Shown here: positions 1 to 7,911 of the stretch, piece by piece
How positions within the stretch are numbered: the stretch's first letter is position 1
Layout: every line of letters starts with the position of its first letter
NCBI GenBank assembly: GCA_030656575.1
Contig: JAUSPO010000056.1
Coordinates: 1-38,786 of the forward strand
Reading direction: 5' to 3'
DNA from: Bacillota bacterium
Lineage (GTDB): Bacteria; Bacillota; Dethiobacteria; DTU022; UBA8154
Length of the DNA stretch: 38,786 nt
Notes under the pieces: model-generated
What the model saw: the letters and a program-made list of their open reading frames with translations, nothing else
Database searches by the model: none
Told to the model about the DNA's origin: nothing
Position numbers and translations under genes: made by a program

Positions 1-154
1 AAGGATACTAAACATAACGAGTAGCACATTTTTATATTTTGTAACAACTTATTTAATATACCATTCTATAAGTATAATTAGATTCCTGCTAAATTTTTTG
101 AAATTGAAAATAAAATAAAAAGATCCGTTCCATAGGAAACTAAAATGCTCTTTG

Positions 155-2308
155 TCATATCTTCTTTTCCGTTTTTAAGGAGAGGGATATTCTTTTTTTC
201 TTAGCATCCACAGCTAGAACCCGGGCATTTACCACATCGCCGACCCTGACAACATCCAGGGGATGCTTAACATAGCGATCGGAAAGCTCTGATATATGGG
301 CCAGCCCATCCTGGTGTACGCCAACATCAATGAAAGCCCCAAAATCCACAACGTTGCGGACAATCCCCTGAAGTTCCATTCCTTCTTTTAAATCTTCCAG
401 GTTGAGAATTCCCTTTTTAAAGACTGGTTTGGGAAGATCTTCCCGGGGATCACGGCCCGGCTTCTTAAACTCATCCAGTATATCTACGAGAGTGAGTTCT
501 CCTACCTGAAGAACTGCAGCTAGTTCTTTGATATCAACAGGCGGGATGGCATCGGGTCTGCCCAGTTTGTCTGGAGTAATGCCCACAGCTGCCATTATTT
601 TTTCGGCAGTATCATATGATTCCGGATGGACTGCGCTGCGGTCAAAATAGTGTTCGGCCTCGGGGATCCGCAGAAAACCGGCGCACTGTTTAAATGCCGT
701 TGGGCCAAGCTTTGGGACTTTTTTCAGCTCTTTACGGCTTTTAAAGCTACCGTTTTCCCTGCGATATGCAGCAATATTGTTGGCAACAGTTTTGTTTATG
801 CCGGCAACACGTTCCAGTAGAGCAGGAGACGATGTGTTTAAATTAACCCCTACCTGGTTTACGCAGGATTCGACAACTCCACTTAGTGTTTCAGCCAGTG
901 TTTTTTGATTCACATCGTGCTGGTACTGACCCACTCCGATAGAACGAGGGTCTATTTTGACAAGCTCAGCCAGAGGATCCTGGACACGGCGAGCGATTGA
1001 AACGGCGCTTCGTTCAGCCACATCAAGCTCCGGAAACTCCTCCCGTCCCAGCTTTGAAGCGGAGTAAACACTTGCACCGGCCTCGTTAACCACTGCATAT
1101 TCTATTTCTTTTCCATAGTCAGAGAGGGCTTCTACAACGAATTCTTCAGTTTCACGCCCCCCGGTACCGTTTCCGATCACGATAGCATTAAGGCTGTGCT
1201 TTTCCATCAATTCTATAACAACCTTGGCAGCCTTTTCTTTATCACTGCGCGGCGGAGTCGGGTATATTATAGCTACCTCCAATAAATTCCCCGTTTCATC
1301 CACACATGCAATTTTACAGCCTGTACGAAGCCCGGGATCAATTGCCAAAATACGTTTTCCTTTAATGGGAGGAACCATTAAAAGGCCCTTAAGATTCTCT
1401 TTAAAAATGATCTGGGCCTGTTCTTCCGCCTTTTGCGTAAGATCGTTTCGCATCTCCCTTTCCAGGGAAGGAAATAAGAGGCGTTTCCAGCTATCCTGCA
1501 CAGCATCCTCCAGATGAATAATTACATTGGAATTAAAACCGTTTTTAATATAATACTTTTTAATAATATACAGGGCTTCCTCTTCAGGGATCTCGATTTT
1601 TACTGAAAGATATTCTTCTTTTTCCCCCCGGTTAATGGCTAAAACCCTGTGAGGCTGAATTTTCTTTAACGGCTCCTGAAAATTGTAATACATATCATAG
1701 CTGCTCTCCGTTTTCTTCTTAGAACGTGTTGCCATGATGCCCTCTTCATAGAGAAATGATCTCAGAGCCTGTCTTACCCGGGGGTTATCAGAAACAGTTT
1801 CGGCGATAATATCGCTCGCCCCTTCCAGGGCATCCTCAACAGATAAGACCCCTTTTTCTTCATCGAGGAAAAGCCCTGCCTCTTCCAACGGATCTTGAAT
1901 CCCTTCCATGATAAGAAGCGCCAAAGGCTCCAGGCCTTTTTCCCTGGCCATAGAAGCACGGGTACGCTTTTTAGGCCTGTAGGGACGATAGATATCATCC
2001 AGTTCAGTAACGTTAACAGCCTTTCCAACGGCAACTTCCAGTTCCGGAGTAAGAACTCCCTGCTCTGAGAGGAGCCTGTGAATATCTTCCCGGCGTTTTT
2101 CCAGGTTTCGATAAAGAGCCAGCTTTTCCGTTAAAAGACGCAGCTCCTCATCAGTCATCCCTCCGGATATTTCTTTACGGTAACGGGCAATAAAAGGGAT
2201 CGTGTTGCCTTCGTCCAGCAGCGCAACAACCTTGCTTATAGATGATAAATCCAGCTTGAGTTCCACGGCAATATTTTTAAGAATTTTTTCCTCTTTGTGA
2301 TAGACCAT
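155..2308 (-). CDS. tex: Tex family S1 RNA-binding transcription accessory protein
   Basis: A 717-residue protein of normal Tex length. Seen: an N-terminal helical region, a YqgF/RNase H-like fold around residue 325 (ILAIDPGLRTGCK), a helix-hairpin-helix region (SFKSRKELKKVPKLGPTAFK) and a C-terminal S1 domain over roughly the last 75 residues (GIVRNVVDFGAFIDVGVHQDG). Tex proteins bind nucleic acid in the cytoplasm and are thought to affect transcription or RNA turnover; the exact role in Clostridia is not settled. The start codon has a GGAGG ribosome binding site eight bases upstream. A TATAAT-like -10 lies at 2346-2351, but no good -35 is seen. It stands alone, bounded on its upstream side by a MITE-like repeat. 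The 154 bases between its stop and the left edge are AT-rich and show no gene. Confidence 0.95.
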   Translation of the reverse strand: MVYHKEEKILKNIAVELKLDLSSISKVVALLDEGNTIPFIARYRKEISGGMTDEELRLLTEKLALYRNLEKRREDIHRLLSEQGVLTPELEVAVGKAVNVTELDDIYRPYRPKKRTRASMAREKGLEPLALLIMEGIQDPLEEAGLFLDEEKGVLSVEDALEGASDIIAETVSDNPRVRQALRSFLYEEGIMATRSKKKTESSYDMYYNFQEPLKKIQPHRVLAINRGEKEEYLSVKIEIPEEEALYIIKKYYIKNGFNSNVIIHLEDAVQDSWKRLLFPSLEREMRNDLTQKAEEQAQIIFKENLKGLLMVPPIKGKRILAIDPGLRTGCKIACVDETGNLLEVAIIYPTPPRSDKEKAAKVVIELMEKHSLNAIVIGNGTGGRETEEFVVEALSDYGKEIEYAVVNEAGASVYSASKLGREEFPELDVAERSAVSIARRVQDPLAELVKIDPRSIGVGQYQHDVNQKTLAETLSGVVESCVNQVGVNLNTSSPALLERVAGINKTVANNIAAYRRENGSFKSRKELKKVPKLGPTAFKQCAGFLRIPEAEHYFDRSAVHPESYDTAEKIMAAVGITPDKLGRPDAIPPVDIKELAAVLQVGELTLVDILDEFKKPGRDPREDLPKPVFKKGILNLEDLKEGMELQGIVRNVVDFGAFIDVGVHQDGLAHISELSDRYVKHPLDVVRVGDVVNARVLAVDAKKKRISLSLKTEKKI

Positions 2309-2395
2309 TTTTAACCTCCAGCATTAGTAGAGTAAGTTCCTGTATATTATATGCTTTTTCTAACAAGGAAAAAAGAATCTTTTATGGAAATATAA

Positions 2396-2627
2396 ATATT
2401 ACTATAGCGAAGATTGTTTATTTTGCACCATCGCTACGCCACGGGGACGGTTCCATCGTCTTCCCACTAGCTGAGGTAAGGGGACACACACCATTTTTCA
2501 AGTGGTATGGGGACACACCCCTGCGGGGAATGTCCCCTATGAATGTCCCCAAGTCTCCGCTGCGCTGCGGTGACGCTCGAACCGTCCCCATGGCACCGCT
2601 CATTGCTAATTCTCACTGTAGTAATAT
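2396..2627. repeat. MITE-like repeat, copy 1
   Basis: The ends are imperfect inverted repeats: ATATTACTATAGCGA at the left and the complement of ATATTACTACAGTGA at the right. Just inside are GCACCATCGCTA, CCACGGGGACGGTTCCATCG and, near the right end, GAACCGTCCCCATGGCACCG. The same blocks in the same order occur at 16132-16264, but this copy has about 100 extra central bases rich in GGGGACA and TGTCCCC repeats. No ORF in it looks real. It fills most of the gap between tex and the DUF4321 gene. I infer a non-autonomous mobile element; no transposase is present. Confidence 0.65.
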
Positions 2628-2656
2628 GGTAAAAAACATAAACGGAGGACTTTATA

Positions 2657-2905
2657 ATGGCAAAGGTTCCTAAAAGTATGGGAATGTTAATTATTCTGCT
2701 GATCATCGGAAGTGTATTCGGGACATTTATAGGAGGTATGTTGAAAGATTTTTTACCTTTTTTAAGTTACAGTCAGTCTATCGGCCTGAATCCCACAACA
2801 TTGGATTTGGCGGCAATTGTCGTAACTCTGGGCATGACGCTCAAATTAAACATTGCCACAATCATAGGTTTCTTTATCGCCCTTTTCATATATTCCAGGC
2901 TTTAG
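2657..2905 (+). CDS. DUF4321 domain small membrane protein
   Basis: An 82-residue protein with two strongly hydrophobic segments, about residues 7-27 and 58-80, separated by a short loop (GGMLKDFLPFLSYSQSIGLNP). Length, topology and sequence fit the DUF4321 family found in Clostridia, whose function is unknown. The start ATG has an upstream GGAGG (2644-2648). It is one of the few plus-strand genes in the window, sits directly beside the MITE-like repeat and ends before a hairpin at 2930-2967. No partner gene is adjacent. The family assignment is from recognition of the sequence and is fairly firm; the role is open. Confidence 0.8.
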   Translation: MAKVPKSMGMLIILLIIGSVFGTFIGGMLKDFLPFLSYSQSIGLNPTTLDLAAIVVTLGMTLKLNIATIIGFFIALFIYSRL

Positions 2906-2929
2906 AAACATAATTCCTATCAAGTAAAA

Positions 2930-2967
2930 CTGGAGAGCCAGGGGATGTTTCCCTTAAAACTCTCCAG
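2930..2967. terminator. Hairpin between convergent genes
   Basis: An 8-bp perfect stem, CTGGAGAG paired with CTCTCCAG, encloses a 22-base loop in which GGGGA and TTCCC can pair further. On the plus strand it is followed by CACTTTTAAG, a short T stretch. It lies between the ends of the DUF4321 gene and the minus-strand ArsC-like gene, so it may serve both. Confidence 0.55.
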
Positions 2968-2991
2968 CACTTTTAAGTATTATTATAGGTA

Positions 2992-3339
2992 CTAGGTTAA
3001 CATTTCTTCCATATCTTCAGGCTTAAAACCCACAACAAGGCGCTTCCCGTCAGCAAACAGGGGTCTGCGCATGATTTTAGGGTTGTTAGATAACATCTCA
3101 GCAATTTCCTGTTCAGATAATTCCTCTGCATCCTTCTGAAGATCTTTATAATTCTTGCTTTTTTTGTTCACCAGGTATGAAACGGGGAAATCACCCAGAC
3201 TGGCAAGCTTAAAAAGTTCTTCAACATCAGGCGGATTTTTTACAATATCCCGGTAGTTAAATTCCACGTCCTTTTCTGAAAGCCACGCTTTCGCTTTTTT
3301 ACACGTGACTCACGCTGGAAAACAATAAAAATCTGGCAA
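2992..3339 (-). CDS. ArsC/Spx-like thioredoxin-fold selenoprotein (UGA = Sec10)
   Basis: Reading through one in-frame UGA (3310-3312) gives a 115-residue protein beginning MPDFYCFPA-U-VTCKKAKAWL and continuing through FNYRDIV and IMRRPLFADGKRLVVGF to the end. Length and sequence match the ArsC/Spx-like arsenate reductase family, in which the active site is CxxC; here it is UxxC, with Sec replacing the nucleophilic Cys. The only available start upstream is a TTG at 3339, nine bases after AAGGGG and directly after a stop codon in frame. Without Sec decoding, the gene would start at an internal GTG (3267) and lose the catalytic loop, β1 and α1. A hairpin 17 nt after the UGA fits a bacterial SECIS element. 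It is the last gene of an oxidative-stress operon behind superoxide reductase and high-molecular-weight rubredoxin, so a thiol or peroxide redox role is as likely as arsenate reduction. Substrate unknown. Confidence 0.85.
3278..3292 (-). promoter_or_regulatory. Candidate bacterial SECIS hairpin (ArsC-like gene)
   Basis: The mRNA sequence GAAAGC-GUG-GCUUUC folds into a perfect 6-bp stem with a three-base loop starting with G. It begins 17 nt after the UGA and the loop starts at +24, within the window expected for SelB-dependent SECIS elements (loop roughly 16-37 nt downstream, G in the apical loop). Confidence 0.65.
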
Positions 3340-3379
3340 ATCTCACTGCCCCTTTCACTGATGTACTGCTTTTGTTTCT

Positions 3380-4066
3380 TTAATCCTCTTTCTCAAACTC
3401 GTCTTTTCCAACACCACATACGGGACACGTCCAGTCATCAGGCAGATCTTCAAAGGATGTGTTAGGGGGAATATCGTTTTCCGGATCGCCGACTTCAGGG
3501 TCATAAACATATCCACAGGCGGAACATACATATCTATCCATTTTATTTCTCCTTTCTTTCGCATCCGGTGCAAATGAGGCTGCATTCTGAGGGGCACTTC
3601 CTCTTTTCATCTGCTGATAGTAAGCATATGTCATGGGAATACCTTCATTTAAAACCTCCGCACCGGTTAATTCACAGAGAAAAAGATCATGGGTCGAGGC
3701 TTCCATTTCATCAATAACTGCTGCCTCAAGATAAGCTAAAGAAAACTCTGCAATATAGGGCAGTCCACCGCCTGTAAGCATATAATTTACCCCGGCAAAC
3801 TTATCAATATCCCTTCCACTTTTAAAACCAAACCTTCCAATAAGGGATAGGGGAACTTCCTGACTAAGCACAGAGACGGCCAGTCTTTTACTGCTTTTTA
3901 TGAATTCATTTGTCAGGTTTTTTTTATTTATGCTTACTACCAGGGATGCAGGATCACTGGAAATTTGGATCACAGAATTTGCAACCTGGCCATTAAAAGC
4001 ATTATCCTTCATTGAAGTGACGATATATAGCCCATAGCTTAATTTATGCAGCGCCTTACTATTCAA
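3380..4066 (-). CDS. hrb: High-molecular-weight rubredoxin (flavin reductase domain + rubredoxin)
   Basis: A 228-residue two-domain protein. Residues 1 to about 165 resemble the FMN-binding flavin reductase family ([21 protein letters not shown]). The last 55 residues are a rubredoxin with both Cys pairs, [10 protein letters not shown] and [11 protein letters not shown]. This architecture is the high-molecular-weight rubredoxin of acetogens and clostridia, which passes electrons from NADH to flavodiiron proteins in O2 or NO detoxification, and possibly to superoxide reductase. The start is TTG at 4066, seven bases after GGAGG. It lies 38 bases downstream of desulfoferrodoxin in the same operon, which supports the oxidative-stress role. 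No flavodiiron protein gene is in the window. Confidence 0.92.
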   Translation of the reverse strand: MNSKALHKLSYGLYIVTSMKDNAFNGQVANSVIQISSDPASLVVSINKKNLTNEFIKSSKRLAVSVLSQEVPLSLIGRFGFKSGRDIDKFAGVNYMLTGGGLPYIAEFSLAYLEAAVIDEMEASTHDLFLCELTGAEVLNEGIPMTYAYYQQMKRGSAPQNAASFAPDAKERRNKMDRYVCSACGYVYDPEVGDPENDIPPNTSFEDLPDDWTCPVCGVGKDEFEKED

Positions 4067-4104
4067 ATAGATTCCTCCCCGAGACCACTTAAACCATACA
4101 TATA

Positions 4105-4479
4105 TTATGCACTCCAGAGTCCATGAAGATTACAATACGCTCTCACTGCAGCATTTTCTCCCACATCATTAAAGTCCCACTGCGGCTTCTCGCCGGGCTT
4201 TAGAAACTTCCTCTGGCTTTTAAGATCATCAATAACCTCTACCCACTCGATATAGTGCTTCTCCTCCATGGGGTGTTCGGCACTACCAACCTTTACTGTT
4301 ACTTTGGTCCCCTCTTTTTCGGCAACTGGCACATGCTTTTCTTTGGATGCATCAACAGTATTTTCTTTCATGAGTACCATTGGCTTATTGCAGCAGACCA
4401 GCTCCCCTTTTCCCGTGTGGAGAACTTCAACAATATTTCCGCATACTTCGCACTTGTAAATTTCTTTTAGTCCAGTCAT
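4105..4479 (-). CDS. dfx: Desulfoferrodoxin (superoxide reductase)
   Basis: A 124-residue protein of typical length for two-iron superoxide reductase. The N-terminal desulforedoxin-like domain has the Cys ligands (YKCEVCGNI and VCCNKP). The C-terminal domain has the catalytic iron ligands: His in KHVPV, two His in [15 protein letters not shown], and Cys and His in AYCNLHGLW. It reduces superoxide to hydrogen peroxide in the cytoplasm without releasing O2, with rubredoxin as electron donor. The gene for a rubredoxin-containing protein follows at once. Start ATG with GGAG nine bases upstream. Confidence 0.95.
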   Translation of the reverse strand: MTGLKEIYKCEVCGNIVEVLHTGKGELVCCNKPMVLMKENTVDASKEKHVPVAEKEGTKVTVKVGSAEHPMEEKHYIEWVEVIDDLKSQRKFLKPGEKPQWDFNDVGENAAVRAYCNLHGLWSA

Positions 4480-4496
4480 TCTCTCAAACTCCTCTC

Positions 4497-4784
4497 CTAT
4501 GTATTATAAAAGAGAAAATAGAAGACGACGCCATGAAATACCACCAATAACCTCATCCCCCATTTAAAATGAAAATGCTTTGTCTTATGCCGAAAGAATA
4601 TCATTCCCAAATACGTTCCTACTGCTCCACCGGCAAAAGCCAGGATAAAGAAGATCTTTTCAGGTATCCTCCAATGATGACGGACTGCTCTTTTTTTATC
4701 AAGGCTGATCAGGTAGAGGCAAAAGATATTCAAGGCGGCAAATAAGAATGATATTACTATGTTTAGTTGTGATATGTAACTCAT
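4497..4784 (-). CDS. DUF1294 family membrane protein
   Basis: A 95-residue protein with about three hydrophobic segments; family features are SLDKKRAVRHHWRIPE, GGAVGTYLGMIFFRHKTKH and a hydrophobic tail. DUF1294 proteins are small membrane proteins of unknown function. I chose the ATG at 4784 because it overlaps the MFS stop codon by one base (TGATG), implying translational coupling; a longer ORF begins at 4820 inside the MFS gene but is less likely. It lies 17 bases upstream of desulfoferrodoxin, in the same operon. Confidence 0.85.
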   Translation of the reverse strand: MSYISQLNIVISFLFAALNIFCLYLISLDKKRAVRHHWRIPEKIFFILAFAGGAVGTYLGMIFFRHKTKHFHFKWGMRLLVVFHGVVFYFLFYNT

Positions 4785-5986
4785 CAAAATTCTCCAAGCT
4801 CTTCTGTTTTGCTTCTCCATAAAAAATAAATAACCATAGCAATTACTATGGGAATAATAGTGAGGTTGAACAATACTTTATAACCGTATGCTGTAGCTAC
4901 GAACCCCCAAAACAAAGAACCGGAAGCCGCACCCATATCTACGGCAGTCCAGTATGTAGCGTTAGCTGCCCCTTTTTTCTCCGGCGGTACGATTCGTATA
5001 CATAGAGCCAACATGGTCGGTTGGATAAAACCAAAGCCAATACCATAGAGCATTCCTCCAAAAATTAAGTGGTACAGCGTGGAAGCATGGGCTAAAACAG
5101 GCATGGCTGCAGCCGTGGCAATAGTTCCAATCATAACACCAAGATTGTAGCCTTTCAAGCCTCTCCTGTCCACAATTATGCCCGAAAGGGGCCGGCAGAC
5201 AAGAGTGGTTAAAGCCATTGCCGAAAAGAAAAACCCTACCGTCGTCAAACCCTGCTGGGTGGCATAAAGAGGGAGAAAGGAAATAAGTGAACTGTAAGAA
5301 AAAATTACGAAAAGTATAACTGCGGCAGGACGAAGGGCCGATTTTTCCATAAAAACAAACCGGGAAACCGTTGACTGCTTTTCAATTTTAGGGTATCTAA
5401 TAAACAATGCCAAAAGCAGCGAGATCAGGGTTAAAAGGGAACAAGCCACAAAAAGTTCTCTGAAAGAATAATTGTTAATTATCCAAAGGGCAAAAACTGG
5501 GGAAAAAGCCATGGAAACACTCATGGCTATGCTATAATAGCCCATACCTTCCCCAATTCTTTCCCGGGGAATAATATCCGTAGCCACCGTAGCTGAGGCC
5601 GTATTGCCTATTCCCCAACCCAGACCCTGTATCAAACGCAATAGAATCAATACCACTACAGGAACCATCCAGATATAGATTACCATAGGTATTAAGAATA
5701 GACCGAGGCCGCAGATAAAAATTATTTTACGTCCATATTTATCCAGGGCCCAACCGGTTATGGGCCTGGCAATAATAGAAGCCACGGTCAGAGAGGTCAA
5801 TGCCAGTCCGGCAATTTTAGTTGTTCCACCAAATGACTGGATATAGATAGATAAAGTAGGTTGAAGGCCGTGAAAAGCAAGAAAAATAGCAAGTGTGGAT
5901 AAACTAATTAAAATAAAGTTAAAAGTCCATAAAGGGGAGTTTGCCTGTTTAATGCTGCGAAATGTTTTTTCAAGAATATTTTCCAT
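4784..5986 (-). CDS. MFS transporter
   Basis: A 400-residue protein with about twelve hydrophobic segments. The first loop has a major-facilitator signature, RPITGWALDKYGRK, repeated in weaker form in the second half (RPLSGIIVDRRG). It is probably a drug or metabolite exporter of the inner membrane; the substrate cannot be read from the sequence. GGGAG stands just before the ATG. It is the first gene of the run MFS-DUF1294-dfx-hrb-ArsC-like. Its upstream gap (5987-6221) is shared with divergent speD; it is AT-rich and I see no convincing promoter pair in it. Confidence 0.9.
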   Translation of the reverse strand: MENILEKTFRSIKQANSPLWTFNFILISLSTLAIFLAFHGLQPTLSIYIQSFGGTTKIAGLALTSLTVASIIARPITGWALDKYGRKIIFICGLGLFLIPMVIYIWMVPVVVLILLRLIQGLGWGIGNTASATVATDIIPRERIGEGMGYYSIAMSVSMAFSPVFALWIINNYSFRELFVACSLLTLISLLLALFIRYPKIEKQSTVSRFVFMEKSALRPAAVILFVIFSYSSLISFLPLYATQQGLTTVGFFFSAMALTTLVCRPLSGIIVDRRGLKGYNLGVMIGTIATAAAMPVLAHASTLYHLIFGGMLYGIGFGFIQPTMLALCIRIVPPEKKGAANATYWTAVDMGAASGSLFWGFVATAYGYKVLFNLTIIPIVIAMVIYFLWRSKTEELGEF

Positions 5987-6221
5987 TTATCTCCCTTGAT
6001 TCCTTAATATATTTTGTTTAGAATAGATGTTGTAAAGCCTTTATTTACTTATATTTATCTACCGTAAATTCCTTCTGGAAATGTATTATTAAAAATTAAA
6101 AATATTAGTTTGACTTTTTTAATGAATTTCTTGTCTTTCTTGTCTTTTTAAAAGGGATAAGCACAGTTTTAATCGAAATAATAAATTATAATTACTTTGG
6201 TAATAAAAGGTGATGCTGTTA

Positions 6222-7034
6222 ATGAAAATTCTTCCGGTAAACAAAAAGCTTAAACTTTACGGTTTTAATAACCTCACAAAAACTCTGAGCTTTAATTTTT
6301 ATGACATTTGTTATGCCTTAAACCAGGAGCAGCACAAAGAATATATTGAATATATTGATGAAGAATATAATTCGGACAGACTAACAAAAATCCTCACTGA
6401 CGTAGTTGAAATTATCGGTGCTAACATTTTGAACATCGCCAATCAGGACTATTACCCCCAGGGGGCCAGTGTCACAATGCTTGTAGCGGAGAACGAAATC
6501 GAATGTGCAGAACATGTAAAAATCCTTGAAAACGAAACTCCGGGGCCTTCTTCAAGAGCTATTGTCGGACACGTCGATAAGAGTCATATTGCTGTTCATA
6601 CCTACCCGGAGAATCATCCTGATAAAGGGATCAGCACCTTCAGGGCAGATATTGACGTTTCTACCTGTGGAAAAATATCGCCTCTTAGGGCCTTAAATTA
6701 CCTGATTACAAGCTTTGAGCCGGATATAGCAATGATGGACTACCGGGTAAGGGGGTTCACCCGGGATGTTAACGGGAAAAAATATTTCATAGACCACAAA
6801 ATTAATTCCATTCAAAGTTTTATCGATGATGAAACAAAGGATTCATACCAGATGATCGATGTTAACGTCTATCAGGAAAATATATTCCATACAAAAATGC
6901 TTTTAAAAGAATTTGATCTGGACCACTACCTGTTTGGTGTGGCAAAAAAAGAACTGCTTAAAAAAGATAAGCAGAAAATTAAAAGAAGAATCAAAAAAGA
7001 GATGCTGGAGATGTTTTACGGCAGAAATATCTAA
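6222..7034 (+). CDS. speD: S-adenosylmethionine decarboxylase proenzyme
   Basis: A 270-residue protein very close to the Escherichia coli-type SpeD across its length ([44 protein letters not shown]). The proenzyme cleaves itself at [14 protein letters not shown], Lys120-Ser121, turning the serine into the pyruvoyl group used for decarboxylation of S-adenosylmethionine, the aminopropyl donor for spermidine. The ATG at 6222 follows AAAGGTG at good spacing; a GTG at 6210 is an alternative. A TATAAT at 6187-6192 could be a -10, but the -35 is poor. No spermidine synthase gene is next to it. Confidence 0.95.
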   Translation: MKILPVNKKLKLYGFNNLTKTLSFNFYDICYALNQEQHKEYIEYIDEEYNSDRLTKILTDVVEIIGANILNIANQDYYPQGASVTMLVAENEIECAEHVKILENETPGPSSRAIVGHVDKSHIAVHTYPENHPDKGISTFRADIDVSTCGKISPLRALNYLITSFEPDIAMMDYRVRGFTRDVNGKKYFIDHKINSIQSFIDDETKDSYQMIDVNVYQENIFHTKMLLKEFDLDHYLFGVAKKELLKKDKQKIKRRIKKEMLEMFYGRNI

Positions 7035-7069
7035 TAATCTGCCTTTCTGGAAGATTCCTTCCTCAGGGA

Positions 7070-7153
7070 TCAGGAAATAACAAATGGCCCACCATTTTGA
7101 TAAAATTGGACTTTTTCATCATCTAATTCTACTCCGAGTCCAGGTCCCTCTGT
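7070..7153 (-). pseudogene. C-terminal scrap of an enolase-superfamily dehydratase
   Basis: About 27 codons, TEGPGLGVELDDEKVQFYQ and a short tail before a UGA, resemble the extreme C-terminus of mandelate racemase/sugar-acid dehydratase proteins (a PGLGVELDE-type ending). A stop codon precedes it directly and no body of the gene is present. Called from one short motif only. Confidence 0.45.
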
Positions 7154-7157
7154 TCAG

Positions 7158-7247
7158 GGCCCCAAAAGCCGTTTACAGGAAATCGGGGTCGAGGTAAAGG
7201 AAGCGGCTCGAACAATATCAGAAAAATTCGGCTATAGAGAAAGTTAA
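7158..7247 (+). pseudogene. C-terminal scrap of an unidentified protein
   Basis: The reading frame ending RLQEIGVEVKEAARTISEKF and then GYRES-stop looks like a natural amphipathic C-terminal helix, but no gene body or start precedes it. It resembles the ends of some flavodoxin/NADPH-dependent FMN reductase proteins; this is weak. It abuts the opposite-strand dehydratase scrap, so the junction near 7155 is probably a deletion scar. Nothing else is seen in 7035-7304 apart from the hairpin. Confidence 0.3.
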
Positions 7248-7275
7248 CCACCTTCCATAAAAGAAAGGTGGTTAA
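7244..7275. terminator. Strong hairpin downstream of lepB
   Basis: A perfect 11-bp stem, TTAACCACCTT and AAGGTGGTTAA, with a 10-base loop. On the minus strand it lies 30 bases past the lepB stop and is followed by CTTTCTCT; on the plus strand it closes the gene scrap. Probably terminates lepB transcription. Confidence 0.6.
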
Positions 7276-7304
7276 TTGGATTGTTATATGAAGGGGATTA
7301 TCCC

Positions 7305-7871
7305 TCAAAACTTAAACTTATATTTTCCAATAACATGACTGATTGGAATACATCCGATGCTTCTGCTGTCACGGCTGTCATTCCTGTTGTCACCCATAAC
7401 AAATATGTGACCCTCAGGAACAACTACTTTGTCAAGAATCCAGTATTCTGCCGGTTCCTTCAGATACGGCTCTTCCAAAATCTCACCATTCTTAATGACG
7501 TTACCGTCCTGAAACTCTAAAACATCTCCGGTTTTCCCGATAACCCGCTTTATCCAGTAGTAATCCACTTCAATTCCAAATACCTGACGGGTAATTATAT
7601 TATTATTTATATTTTGAAATAAATCATCAACAAAAGCACGGGGCCTGTGGACACGACTATCAATCACAACAATATCACCATATTCAGGCTCCAAATTAAA
7701 AGTATGGGGAAGCTTACTAATAAAGACCCTGTCTTCATCGTTTAAGGTGGACTCCATAGAACTACCGGCAACATAAGTAGGCTGGAAAACAAAGAGGCTA
7801 ATCAGCACCGCAACGACCATTGCGATGAGTATATTTGCTATCCAACATGATAGTTCCTTTAAAACTTTCAT
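7305..7871 (-). CDS. lepB: Signal peptidase I
   Basis: A 188-residue type I signal peptidase of the short Gram-positive kind. One N-terminal membrane anchor (about residues 11-29) is followed by the catalytic serine in AGSSMESTL (Ser38), the GDIVVID segment, the catalytic lysine in YYWIKRVIGKTGD and the conserved FVMGDNRNDSRDSR box. It cleaves signal peptides from exported proteins at the outer face of the membrane. I chose ATG at 7871, ten bases after GAGGGG, over the in-frame GTG at 7889, which has no binding site. It lies 40 bases downstream of the DUF3048 gene, probably in one transcript. Confidence 0.93.
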   Translation of the reverse strand: MKVLKELSCWIANILIAMVVAVLISLFVFQPTYVAGSSMESTLNDEDRVFISKLPHTFNLEPEYGDIVVIDSRVHRPRAFVDDLFQNINNNIITRQVFGIEVDYYWIKRVIGKTGDVLEFQDGNVIKNGEILEEPYLKEPAEYWILDKVVVPEGHIFVMGDNRNDSRDSRSIGCIPISHVIGKYKFKF

Positions 7872-7911
7872 CGTGCAGCATCCCCTCACAATCTAAATAC
7901 CACCATTTTCT

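Noticed and set aside
2418-2706. Small minus-strand ORFs in the repeat at 2.4-2.7 kb
   Set aside because: They lie in the MITE-like repeat, have no family resemblance and reflect its inverted repeats.
4785-4820. Upstream start of the DUF1294 gene at 4820
   Set aside because: It would overlap the MFS gene by 37 bases; the ATG that overlaps the MFS stop by one base is the usual coupled arrangement.
7281-7520. Plus-strand ORF of 79 codons opposite lepB
   Set aside because: It is antisense to the conserved lepB coding region and has no recognisable features.
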